Assembly: GCA_903885375.1 (NCBI GenBank)
Contig: CAISIK010000027.1
Coordinates: forward strand, 1-64,000
Source: an uncultured Pseudomonadota bacterium
GTDB taxonomy: Bacteria > Myxococcota_A > UBA796 > SXON01
Length of the DNA: 64,000 bases
Direction: 5' to 3'
Shown: piece after piece, positions 46,147 through 54,484 of the stretch
How positions within the stretch are numbered: the first letter of the stretch is position 1
How the letters are laid out: each line of letters starts with the position of its first letter
Translations under genes and position numbers: made by a program
The notes under the pieces: model-generated
Databases searched by the model: none
The model's input: the letters and a program-made list of their open reading frames with translations, nothing else
Told to the model about the DNA's origin: nothing

Positions 46147-47147
46147 GCTTCCGCCAGCCGTTCGCGGCGCGCGAAGTAGGCGGGGTAGAGCCGGTTGCAC
46201 AGCCGGGTGAGGGCGGCATCGGCGGCGGCGGTGCTCTGCATCACGTGCTCGCCCAGGGTGTCGTGCAGGAAGCCGCCCGCCTCCTGGCCGGCGGCCACCA
46301 GCGCCTCGGCGGCTGGCGGGGCATCGAGGGTACCGAGGGCGAAGCGCTCGCGGAGGTGGTCGAGGTTGCCCGCGAGGATGAGGTTGTTCGCGTAGATTCG
46401 GCGGTCGCTGTCCACCACGAAGCCGGTGTTGTAGAAGGCGACGGGCGCCCGCACGAAGAGGTTGCGCAGGTAGAGGCGCTCGCCGGCCGCCCACGCGCGC
46501 TCGAAGGCGGCGGCGATGGCCGAGAAGGATTGGTTCAAGGCTTCGAGTTGTTCGGGGCGCCAGGGCAGGTAGTAGCCCGGGAGCAGGTTGAACCGGCGAA
46601 CGCCGAGCGAGCGCAGGTACGCGAAGTTGTCGGCGGCCCGCGCGGCCGTGCTCGGCGCGATGGTCTGGGTGACGACGAAGCGCGGCAGACCGAGGAGCCT
46701 CGGCAGGAGCGCCACCACCCGATCGTGCGAGGGCGACCCGCGGCGGAGCCCGTCGTGGTCGCGGGCCACGCCATCGAGGCTCAGCGTGAGTGTGACGCTC
46801 GGGTGGGCGTGCAGCCACGCGATCCAGTGCTCGTCGAGGTGGGTGCCGTTGGTGCTGAGGTACACGTTCACCTCGGACGGCGCGGCGTCCACCGCCGCCT
46901 TCACCACCTCGGGCACCAGCAGCGGCTCGCCGCCGAAGAGCTTGGCGTCTCCCCCGCCGTAACGTTCCACGAAGAGGGCGATGGCGCGCCGGGCGTCGTC
47001 GGCGCCGAGGTCGGGCTCACCGTCCTTCACCGTGGGGCAGTAGGCGCAGCGCAGGTCGCAACGGCGCGTGACCACGAGGATCAGCGCGTTGCGCCACCGT
47101 TCGGCGCGAACGCCGCTACCACTGGCCGTGACTGCCGTGGCTGCCAT
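46143..47147 (-). CDS. Radical SAM protein F
   Basis: VVTRRCDLRCAYCPTVKDGE; KLFGGEPLLVPEVVKAAV; YLSTNGTHLD; LSLDGVARDHDGLR. Likely ATG at 47147 lies inside the precursor repeat. Confidence 0.85.
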   Translation of the reverse strand: MAATAVTASGSGVRAERWRNALILVVTRRCDLRCAYCPTVKDGEPDLGADDARRAIALFVERYGGGDAKLFGGEPLLVPEVVKAAVDAAPSEVNVYLSTNGTHLDEHWIAWLHAHPSVTLTLSLDGVARDHDGLRRGSPSHDRVVALLPRLLGLPRFVVTQTIAPSTAARAADNFAYLRSLGVRRFNLLPGYYLPWRPEQLEALNQSFSAIAAAFERAWAAGERLYLRNLFVRAPVAFYNTGFVVDSDRRIYANNLILAGNLDHLRERFALGTLDAPPAAEALVAAGQEAGGFLHDTLGEHVMQSTAAADAALTRLCNRLYPAYFARRERLAEA

Positions 47148-47583
47148 GCGATCCGTGGCTGCCGTGGGAGCCGTGGGAGCCGTGGCTGCCGTGGGAGCCG
47201 TGGGAGCCGTGGCTGCCGTGTGATCCGTGGCTGCCATGCGATCCGTGGGAGCCGTGGGAGCCGTGGGAGCCGTGCGATCCGTGCGAGCCGTGCGAGCCGT
47301 GGCTGCAATGCTGCGCGAGGAGCACGGCCGTGCTGTCGGGCGCCGTGCCGCTCCGGTCGAGGAACGAGGGGTCGAGCTCCATCTCGCCCGCGGACGCCTG
47401 CAGGAGCAGGAGCGACTGGGCCACAGCGTCGGTCGGCTGGTTGGCCGCTTTGGCTTCCTGAGCCTGGAGGAGCTGGAAGGCCTCCCGCTTGAGCGTGGGG
47501 AACTCCGCCTCCTCGGCGGCCTTCACCCAGTCGGCTCCGGCTTTCTTCCCCGGGAACGGGGCCTTGGGATCGTCTTTGCTCAT
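47116..47583 (-). CDS. His-Xaa-Ser-type repeat precursor (HxsA-like RiPP precursor candidate)
   Basis: 155 aa; leader MSKDDPKAPFPGKKAGADWVKAAEEAEFPTLKREAF... then AQHC-(SHG)x20-QW; ATGA-coupled to the HxsB-like gene. Confidence 0.85.
   Translation of the reverse strand: MSKDDPKAPFPGKKAGADWVKAAEEAEFPTLKREAFQLLQAQEAKAANQPTDAVAQSLLLLQASAGEMELDPSFLDRSGTAPDSTAVLLAQHCSHGSHGSHGSHGSHGSHGSHGSHGSHGSHGSHGSHGSHGSHGSHGSHGSHGSHGSHGSHGQW
47125..47304 (-). repeat. 20 tandem 9-bp units encoding Ser-His-Gly
   Basis: Read directly: gccgtgact gccgtggct gccatgcga ... gccgtgcga gccgtggct on the + strand. Confidence 0.95.
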
Positions 47584-49100
47584 GCCATCACCTCGCCCGA
47601 AGGCGCGTAGGGAGTGGTGCCGGGCCGGGAACGCTGGATGGTCCAGCGGCGGAAGATGCGTTCGATGGAGCCGTCGGTGTCGTTGGCGAGGAGGTGGTAC
47701 AGGTACTGCTGCACCCCGTAGAACTCCTGGCACTTCCGGGAGAGCGGACGCTGCCCGAAGATGTCCCCGTCGAACATGTAGTTGTGCAGCGGCTGCACGC
47801 CGCACGTGGGCTTGTACACGCACGAGTGGCAGGCCGGCAACGAGTCCTGGATGGAGGCGACCGCGAGCGCGCGTACGGTGGGGTGCCGCAGCACCTCATC
47901 GAAGGTGGACGACTCCACGTGCCCCAGCTTGAAGAAGTCGTTGCCCATGTGGGCGGCCATGCGGCCTTCATCGTCGGTGTAGATCGCCCCGTCGAAGTTG
48001 TAGGCGAGCTGCGCGCTGCCGGAGCCGCAGGGCGAGCGGCAGTCGCTGTAGTTCGGGTCGTCAGGGGTGAGCATCTTCGTGAGGAAGATGGAGGCGAGCC
48101 GCTCCTGCACGAACACACCCTGCCGGTTCAGGTCGAGGATGTAGTCCAGCGTGGTGCGGTAGAACTCGAGGAACTCGGGCATCGTGTACCCGATCTGCTT
48201 CCACGTGTTCACCGCGAACCCGAAGGGGTTCAGGGGGCGAAGGTGCAGGCTGCGAATGCCGCGGTTCACGTACTCGTCGACGATCTCGCGCCCCCGGTCG
48301 AGCGAGTACCGGGTCGTCGTCATCAACGCATCCACGTGGAAGAGGTCGGGGTCGAAGCCCCGACGCACCCACTCGCCGTTGAAGCGGTTCATCCAGTGGG
48401 TGACGGTTTCCCAGGAGCTGGACTTCTCCATCCAGCCGCGGTTCTTGTCGTGGAGGTCCTGCGGGCCATCGAGCGAGGTGCATACCATCACGCCGCGGTC
48501 GAGCAGGTAGTTCATCTTCTCGTCGGTCATCAGCGTGAGGTTCGACACCAGCGAGAGGAGGAGCTCCCTGTTCTCGTAGCGGTTCTTCTCGAGCGCGTAG
48601 TCGCAGATGAACTGGATCACGGGGAAGTTGGCCGTGGGCTCGCCGCCCTGGAACTCGAAACCAAGCACGGGCGAGGGCGACCGGAACACGAAGTCCACCA
48701 CCTTCCGCGCGGTTTCGAGGGACATGTCGGTGTCCACCCGGTCCATGTCGGTGCGGCTGGCGTGGCAGTAGCGGCAGGCGTGGTTGCAGCGCAGCGTCGT
48801 GACGACGGCGTGCAGGTGCGGGCCATGCTGGAGGAAGGCCTTCTTCCGCCGCAGCTTGGCCGCGAGCGCATCGATGTCCATGTCGCGCTTGAGGAAGTAC
48901 CGGCGGCGGAGCGACTCGTAGAGCTCCTCCCCCGGCTGCACCTTGCCAGCGATGAACCGGCGGAAGTCCTCCGGGCTGAGGAAGAGGTGCTCGCCCACGT
49001 CGTTGGTGAGCAGCACACGACCATCCACCATGCCGTAGCGGAAGAAGCCGACGGACTCCTTGTCGAAGGTCGCAGGGTCGACGATGAGCGGGGTGTGCAT
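47580..49100 (-). CDS. HxsB-like radical SAM/SPASM maturase
   Basis: TLRCNHACRYCHASRTDMDRVDTDMSLETARKVVDFVFRSPSPVLGFEFQGGEPTANFPVIQF; TSLDGPQDLHDKNRG; SPCGSGSAQLAYNFDGAIYTDDEGRMAAHMGNDFFKLG; CHSCVYKPTCGV. Confidence 0.9.
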   Translation of the reverse strand: MHTPLIVDPATFDKESVGFFRYGMVDGRVLLTNDVGEHLFLSPEDFRRFIAGKVQPGEELYESLRRRYFLKRDMDIDALAAKLRRKKAFLQHGPHLHAVVTTLRCNHACRYCHASRTDMDRVDTDMSLETARKVVDFVFRSPSPVLGFEFQGGEPTANFPVIQFICDYALEKNRYENRELLLSLVSNLTLMTDEKMNYLLDRGVMVCTSLDGPQDLHDKNRGWMEKSSSWETVTHWMNRFNGEWVRRGFDPDLFHVDALMTTTRYSLDRGREIVDEYVNRGIRSLHLRPLNPFGFAVNTWKQIGYTMPEFLEFYRTTLDYILDLNRQGVFVQERLASIFLTKMLTPDDPNYSDCRSPCGSGSAQLAYNFDGAIYTDDEGRMAAHMGNDFFKLGHVESSTFDEVLRHPTVRALAVASIQDSLPACHSCVYKPTCGVQPLHNYMFDGDIFGQRPLSRKCQEFYGVQQYLYHLLANDTDGSIERIFRRWTIQRSRPGTTPYAPSGEVMA

Positions 49101-49330
49101 CACGCCTGCGCCCGCCGCGTGAGGATGGTCTCGAACAGGGCGTGATTGCCCAGCTCGTCGGCCAGCCGTTCCCGCACGCTCTCGCGCACCGGCACGATGT
49201 TCACCAGCCAGTCGGCCTCGGACTCGCCGAGCTCCGACGCCCCCAGCGCGGTGAAGCGGCTCGCCGCCCGGGCCACCGCATCGCCATCGTAGAGCGACTT
49301 GTGGAAGCGGAGCTGCAGCGGCTCAGCCAT
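49100..49330 (-). CDS. Small HxsD-like protein, second copy
   Basis: MAEPLQLRFHKSLYDGDAVARAASRFTALGASELGESEADWLVNIVP; 76 aa. Confidence 0.5.
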   Translation of the reverse strand: MAEPLQLRFHKSLYDGDAVARAASRFTALGASELGESEADWLVNIVPVRESVRERLADELGNHALFETILTRRAQA

Positions 49331-49748
49331 TGGTGGGCTTCTCCCACGGCACCGGGATGTCCAGATCGTCGCTGGCCATCTCTTCGGCATCGAGCTCGGC
49401 GAGCAGCTTGTCGATCGTGGAGGGGCCCTCGGCGGCGAAGAGGGCGCGCGCGAGGATGTACTCGCGGAGGCGGCCGTTGCTCTCGCCGATCTGCTTGCGG
49501 AGCGCCTGGTTCAACAGCTCGTTCGCGAACTGGCCCGACAGCGATTCGAGCTCCTCCGCCGAAGCCGGCCCGCGGGCGCGAAGGGCCACGACCACCTGAC
49601 GGTCGGCGGCGCGGTCGAGAAAGACGTAGGCTTTGTCGATGAACAGGTACGCGGCGCCCATGATGACGTCGAGCGCGTAGATCGACTCATCAATGGTGAA
49701 CCGGACGCGGCGTTCGGAGACTTCGGCCTGGAGGGCGTTGTCGCTCAT
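49323..49748 (-). CDS. HxsD-like protein
   Basis: VRFTIDESIYALDVIMGAAYLFIDKAYVFLDRAADRQVVVALRARGPASAEELESLSGQFANELLNQALRKQI. Confidence 0.7.
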   Translation of the reverse strand: MSDNALQAEVSERRVRFTIDESIYALDVIMGAAYLFIDKAYVFLDRAADRQVVVALRARGPASAEELESLSGQFANELLNQALRKQIGESNGRLREYILARALFAAEGPSTIDKLLAELDAEEMASDDLDIPVPWEKPTNG

Positions 49749-50239
49749 GCGGAGGGGGCTCCCGGCGCGAGGCGGTGGGCCGCCGCAGCCATGGCATCGG
49801 GGTGGGACCACACGCGGTCGGCGTGGGGGCTGAGCTCGCGGATGCGGGCGAGGTCGGAGTTTTCGTTCTCGGCGGCCACGGCGGCCAGCCGACGCAGCGC
49901 GCGGCCGAGGGACTCCTCCATCTCGGCGGTGCCATCGCCGCCATCCATCACGATGAAGTCGAGGAGCTCGGTAGAGGCCGGCCCTCGCGGGGCGCCGTTC
50001 CGAAGGCAGACATCCACGCGCACCTGGCGGCCGGCCGCGTGCGCCATCGTGAGGGTGACGGCGCCCTGGGCGGGCGGGTACACCCGCTGCAGGCGCCACC
50101 CGAGCCCCAATTCCGCGTCCGGACCGAGCGGATGGAAGAGGAACCCGGGATGGAGCGCCTCGGCGGCGAGGGCTGCGCCCGGCGCGGCGGCGGCGATTCC
50201 GAAGAGCGCGAACTGGACGAAGGAGCGCCGGGTGTTCAT
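49745..50239 (-). CDS. Tat-signal exported protein of unknown function, first gene of the Hxs-like operon
   Basis: MNTRRSFVQFALFGIAAAAPGAALAAEA; stop overlaps the start of the HxsD-like gene (ATGA). Confidence 0.7.
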   Translation of the reverse strand: MNTRRSFVQFALFGIAAAAPGAALAAEALHPGFLFHPLGPDAELGLGWRLQRVYPPAQGAVTLTMAHAAGRQVRVDVCLRNGAPRGPASTELLDFIVMDGGDGTAEMEESLGRALRRLAAVAAENENSDLARIRELSPHADRVWSHPDAMAAAAHRLAPGAPSA

Positions 50240-50329
50240 GGGCAGGGTTCCCCGAAGGTGGAGAATATCGCGAACCGGGTAGGGGCGGGCGATTTTCTCC
50301 CCCGCGCGGTGCGTTAGCCGGGGTACGGC

Positions 50330-51925
50330 ATGATCGAATTCCTTGTGCTCGGTACAGGCGTGGCGGGCTTGTCCTTCGCGCTGAAGGCGGCGCGGCACGG
50401 CCGGGTCCGCGTCATCACGAAGACCACTCGCGACGAGTCGAACACCAACTACGCGCAGGGCGGCATCGCCGCCGTATGGTCGCCCGACGACTCGGCGGAA
50501 GACCATGTCCGCGACACGCTGGTGGCCGGGGCGGGGTTGTGCCGTGCGGAGGCGGTGGAGCAGACGGTGCGGGAGGCTCCTGCGGCCGTGCGCGAGCTGA
50601 TCCGGCTCGGGGTGGCCTTCTCGCAGTCGGGTGGCGAGTACAGCCTCCATCGGGAGGGCGGGCACAGCGCGCGCCGCATCCTGCACGCCGACGACCTCAC
50701 CGGCGCCGAGCTAGTGCGGGCGCTCCTCGCCGCGGCGGCCGCCGAGCCGAACATCGAGCTCGTCGAGCACCAGATCGCGGTCGACCTCGTGACCGAGAAC
50801 TCGCTGGCTCGGCGGCGCGGGCGGTCGCCCGTGGAGCCCGATCGTGTGCTGGGTGCCTACCTGCTCGACGTGAGGACCGGCGTGGTGCGCGTGGAGAAAG
50901 CGCGGATCGTGGCGCTCTGCACCGGGGGCGCCGGCAAGGTGTACCTGTACACGTCGAACCCCGACATCGCGAGCGGGGATGGCATCGCGATGGCCTGGCG
51001 GGCGGGCGCCCGCATCGCGAACATGGAGTTCGTGCAGTTCCACCCCACGATCCTGTTCCACCCGCACGCCAAGAGCTTCCTCATCTCCGAGGCGCTGCGG
51101 GGGGAGGGCGGCATCCTGCGGCTGAAGAACGGCGAGGCGTTCATGCGCCGCTACGACCCGCGCGCCGAACTCGCCTCGCGCGACATCGTGGCCCGCGCGA
51201 TCGACGCGGAGCTGAAGCGCCGGGGCGACGACTCCGTCTTCCTCGACATGACGCACCTCCAGCGGGCCGACCTGCAGGCCCGCTTCCCGAACATCTACCA
51301 CCGCTGCCACGAGCTGGGCATCGACATGGCCACCCAGCCGATCCCGGTCGTTCCGGCGGCCCACTACTTCTGTGGGGGCGTCCAGACCGACCTCGAAGGC
51401 GAGTCGAGCGTGCACAACCTCTTCGCCATCGGCGAGTGCGCCTCCACCGGGCTCCACGGCGCCAACCGTCTCGCCTCCAACTCCCTGCTCGAGGCCGTGG
51501 TCTTCGCGGACCATGCCGCCCGCCTCGCGGTGGCCCGCCTCCAGGACGAGCCTCCCCCCGATGTCGACGTCCCCGAGTGGGACCCCGGCCGCGCCGTGGA
51601 CAGCGACGAGCAGGTCGTCATCACCCAGACCTGGGACGAAGTGCGTCGCTTCATGTGGAACTACGTGGGCGTCGTTCGCACCACGCGCCGCCTCCTCCGT
51701 GCGCGCGCCCGGGTGGCGCTGGTGAAGGACGAGATCCACGACTACTACTGGGACTTCCGGCTCACCGCCCCGCTGGTGGAGCTCCGCAACCTCGCCACCG
51801 TGGCCGAGCTCGTCGTGGAGAGCGCGCTCCGCCGTCGCGAGAGCCGCGGCCTGCACCACTCGCTCGACTACCCCGATCTGGACCCCCGCGGCGTCCGGGA
51901 CACCGTGCTGCAACGCCGCTGGTAG
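50330..51925 (+). CDS. nadB: L-aspartate oxidase
   Basis: LVLGTGVAGLSFALKAA; NTNYAQGGIAAVWSPDDSAEDHVRDTLVAGAGLC; ECASTGLHGANRLASNSLLEAVVF. Confidence 0.93.
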   Translation: MIEFLVLGTGVAGLSFALKAARHGRVRVITKTTRDESNTNYAQGGIAAVWSPDDSAEDHVRDTLVAGAGLCRAEAVEQTVREAPAAVRELIRLGVAFSQSGGEYSLHREGGHSARRILHADDLTGAELVRALLAAAAAEPNIELVEHQIAVDLVTENSLARRRGRSPVEPDRVLGAYLLDVRTGVVRVEKARIVALCTGGAGKVYLYTSNPDIASGDGIAMAWRAGARIANMEFVQFHPTILFHPHAKSFLISEALRGEGGILRLKNGEAFMRRYDPRAELASRDIVARAIDAELKRRGDDSVFLDMTHLQRADLQARFPNIYHRCHELGIDMATQPIPVVPAAHYFCGGVQTDLEGESSVHNLFAIGECASTGLHGANRLASNSLLEAVVFADHAARLAVARLQDEPPPDVDVPEWDPGRAVDSDEQVVITQTWDEVRRFMWNYVGVVRTTRRLLRARARVALVKDEIHDYYWDFRLTAPLVELRNLATVAELVVESALRRRESRGLHHSLDYPDLDPRGVRDTVLQRRW

Positions 51926-51935
51926 GCGGCCGGCA

Positions 51936-53072
51936 TCACCAGGGGATGGCGGCCACCCGGCGCGCTTCGAGCACGGCAGTCTGGAGGTCGAGCTCGGCGG
52001 CCACCAGGTCGGCGCGCGCGCCGGCCAGATCGTCCTGAAGGCGCAGCAGCTCGATGGAGGCGCTGATGCCGGCCGCCACGCGCGCCTGCCCCGCGGCGAG
52101 GGCCGCTTCGCCGAGCGCCACCCGCGCCGCCTGCGCCTCCTGCACCATCTCCGCCGTGCGCGCCTGCTCGGTGGCCACGGCCTGCGCGGTCGTGAGCTTC
52201 CGCCGGAGGGTGTCGTAGGAGAGCTCGGCGATGCGCACGCCGAGCGCCTTCGACCGCTCGCGCAGGAACGGCCCCACCACACCCGGAAGCGACCAGGTGC
52301 CGGTGACGGTGACGGTCCAGCTCACGGGCTCCAACGCGCTCGAGGCCGCGAGCCCGCCCTTCGGCAGCCAGCTCGCCGCTGCCTCCCAGTGCGCCCATCG
52401 GGCCGCTTCACGCTCGGCGCTCGCGGCCTCCAGCCAGGGTGAGGTCTGCGGCTCGGAAGGCAGGGCCAGCGGTTCGGGGGACTCGAGCTCGCCGAGGTCC
52501 TCCACCTGGAGGGCGAACTGCAGCTGCAGCCTCGCTTCACGCACGCGGGACTCGGCGCGCATCCGTTGGGCGCGCGCCACGAGGTGGGCGGACTCGGCGC
52601 TCTGCCGGAGCAGGTCGCTGTCGATGCCCGCGGCCGCGCGCTGGCCCACGGCGGTGGAGATGTCGGCCGCGGCGCTCTCGGTGAGGCGCGCCGCGGCGAG
52701 GGCGCGCTCGGCCTGCAGCGCCCCGATGAAGAGCTGGGCGGCGGCGTACTGCGCGTCGAGGGCCGTTCCGCGGGCCGTGTAGCGCGACGCCTGCGCGAGG
52801 CTGGACCGCTCGGCGGCGTCGAGCCAGCGCACGGCGTCGAGCGCGCCCACCGACACCGACATCGAGGAGGTGGCCACGCTGGCGCCGCCGGTCCACGAGC
52901 GCTGCAGCGACACCGCCGGGGTGGGGCCCAGCGCCGACCACGCCCGGCCGGAGTCGAGCGCGGCCTGGCGCGCCTGGAGGGAGGCGATCTCCGCCTGGGG
53001 GTTCACCTCGGCAGCGCGCTCCACGGCGCCCTGGAGGGTGAGGGCATGCGCGAGGGAAATCAGGAACATCAT
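51936..53072 (-). CDS. TolC-like outer membrane efflux protein
   Basis: LTLQGAVERAAEVNPQAEIASLQARQAALDSGRAWSALGPTPAVSLQ; coiled-coil Ala/Arg-rich repeats. Confidence 0.75.
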   Translation of the reverse strand: MMFLISLAHALTLQGAVERAAEVNPQAEIASLQARQAALDSGRAWSALGPTPAVSLQRSWTGGASVATSSMSVSVGALDAVRWLDAAERSSLAQASRYTARGTALDAQYAAAQLFIGALQAERALAAARLTESAAADISTAVGQRAAAGIDSDLLRQSAESAHLVARAQRMRAESRVREARLQLQFALQVEDLGELESPEPLALPSEPQTSPWLEAASAEREAARWAHWEAAASWLPKGGLAASSALEPVSWTVTVTGTWSLPGVVGPFLRERSKALGVRIAELSYDTLRRKLTTAQAVATEQARTAEMVQEAQAARVALGEAALAAGQARVAAGISASIELLRLQDDLAGARADLVAAELDLQTAVLEARRVAAIPW

Positions 53073-54484
53073 GCAGAAAGGCGCTCCTCGGCCGAAGGGC
53101 CGGACCCGATCAGTTGCTCCAGCTCGGCGATGTGCTTGGGCACCCGTCCGCTCAGGACCTCCGGCTCGCCGCCCTGCTCGGTGGGCGGACGAATGCGGAC
53201 GTCGTCCTCGATCCGGATGCCGCCGAGGCCGAGCCACCGTTCGGCCTCCTCGAAGTTCACCTGCTCCCCGAAGCGCGCGCGAAGCGCCCGATCGTGGAGG
53301 ATGGCGGGCACGAGGTAGAGGCCCGGCTCGATGGTGACCACCATGTCGGCTTCGAGATCGAGGTCCATCCGCAGGTAGCGGGCGCCGAACTGGAGCGGGC
53401 GCGAGCGGCCGGCGGCGTAGGCGGGCCGGTCGCCGAAGTTCTCGAGGTCGTGCACGTCGAGCCCGATGAGATGGCCCACGCCGTGGGGGAAGAAGAGGCC
53501 CGCCGCGCCGGACTCGACCAGATCGTCGACCGGGCCGCGCAGCAGGCTGAGGTCGCACAGGCCTTCGGCGAGCATCCGCGTGGCGGCAAAGTGGATGTCC
53601 CGGTACCGTTGGCCGGCCCGGCACATCGTGATGCACGCTTCGTTCGCCGCGAGCACGAGGGAGTAGAGCGCGCGCTGCCGCCCGTCGAACCGGCCGTTCA
53701 CGGGCCAGGTGCGCGTGATGTCGCTCGCGTAGCCGCCCACGGACTCCGAGCCCGCATCGACGAGCAGCAGATCGCCGTCGCGCAGGGGGTTCGGGTAGTC
53801 GGGGTTGTGAAGCACCTCCCCGCGCACGGTGACGATGGGGTGGTAGCTGGTCACGGCGCCGCGGGCGGCGATGAAGGCTTCGAACAGGGCGGCGAGGCCG
53901 CGCTCCGAGCCGCCCACGCGGGTGGCGCGCATCAGCATGCGGTGGCCGGCCCCGGCTAGCTCGGCGGCTTCGCGCATCTCGGCGAGCTCGTGTGCATCGC
54001 GCGTGCGCCGGAGCTGGATGACCGCATCGACCAGCGAGCGGGGCCCCGGCGAGGCCGGGTAGGCCAGCCGGCGGCCGCTGAGGCGGGCGAGCCGGGCCGT
54101 GATGGCGGGGTCGGGCACGGCCAGCGTGAGGAGGCGCCCGGCGTGGGCTTCGGCCGCATCGCCCAGCTCGCCGAGCGGGCGGGCGTGCTCGATCCCGAGG
54201 CGCTCCGCCCGGGCATGGATCGAGGGCACCTCGCCGTGCCAGAGCTCATCCCCCGGTTCGGGCGGGGCGAGGAAGATGGTGCAGGCCCCATCCACGAGGA
54301 GCGCGAAGGCCCCTGGCTCGGTGCACCCCGTGAAGTAGAGGAAGGTGCTGTCGGAGCGGAAAGGGAGGCTGTTGATCGGGAGGTTCCGCGGCCGCGTGCC
54401 GTTGTTTCCGAGGAGCACCGGCGCGCCCACGAGCGCGCAGAGCGCCTGCCGCCGGCGAGCCCGCACCGCGCTCAGCGCCTCCAA
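53069..54484 (-). CDS. Xaa-Pro aminopeptidase-like (M24)
   Basis: LLVDAGSESVGGYASDITRTWPVNGRF; FFPHGVGHLIGLDVHD; VVTIEPGLY. TTG start inferred. Confidence 0.88.
   Translation of the reverse strand: MEALSAVRARRRQALCALVGAPVLLGNNGTRPRNLPINSLPFRSDSTFLYFTGCTEPGAFALLVDGACTIFLAPPEPGDELWHGEVPSIHARAERLGIEHARPLGELGDAAEAHAGRLLTLAVPDPAITARLARLSGRRLAYPASPGPRSLVDAVIQLRRTRDAHELAEMREAAELAGAGHRMLMRATRVGGSERGLAALFEAFIAARGAVTSYHPIVTVRGEVLHNPDYPNPLRDGDLLLVDAGSESVGGYASDITRTWPVNGRFDGRQRALYSLVLAANEACITMCRAGQRYRDIHFAATRMLAEGLCDLSLLRGPVDDLVESGAAGLFFPHGVGHLIGLDVHDLENFGDRPAYAAGRSRPLQFGARYLRMDLDLEADMVVTIEPGLYLVPAILHDRALRARFGEQVNFEEAERWLGLGGIRIEDDVRIRPPTEQGGEPEVLSGRVPKHIAELEQLIGSGPSAEERLSA

Noticed and set aside
46143-47147. 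Calling radical SAM F the canonical HxsC
   Set aside because: Position fits, but I could not recognise HxsC-specific sequence by eye; left as a generic radical SAM protein.
47125-47304. CRISPR-like array or simple microsatellite
   Set aside because: Unit is 9 bp with no spacers, in frame, and codes for an exact SHG tripeptide within a complete ORF.
46245-47610. Long plus-strand and alternate-frame ORFs across the SHG tract (GSRGSRGC..., AVGAVGAV..., AATAPTAPT...)
   Set aside because: These are antisense or frame-shifted readings of the 9-bp repeat in a high-GC sequence; the SHG frame has a proper leader, start and coupling to neighbours.
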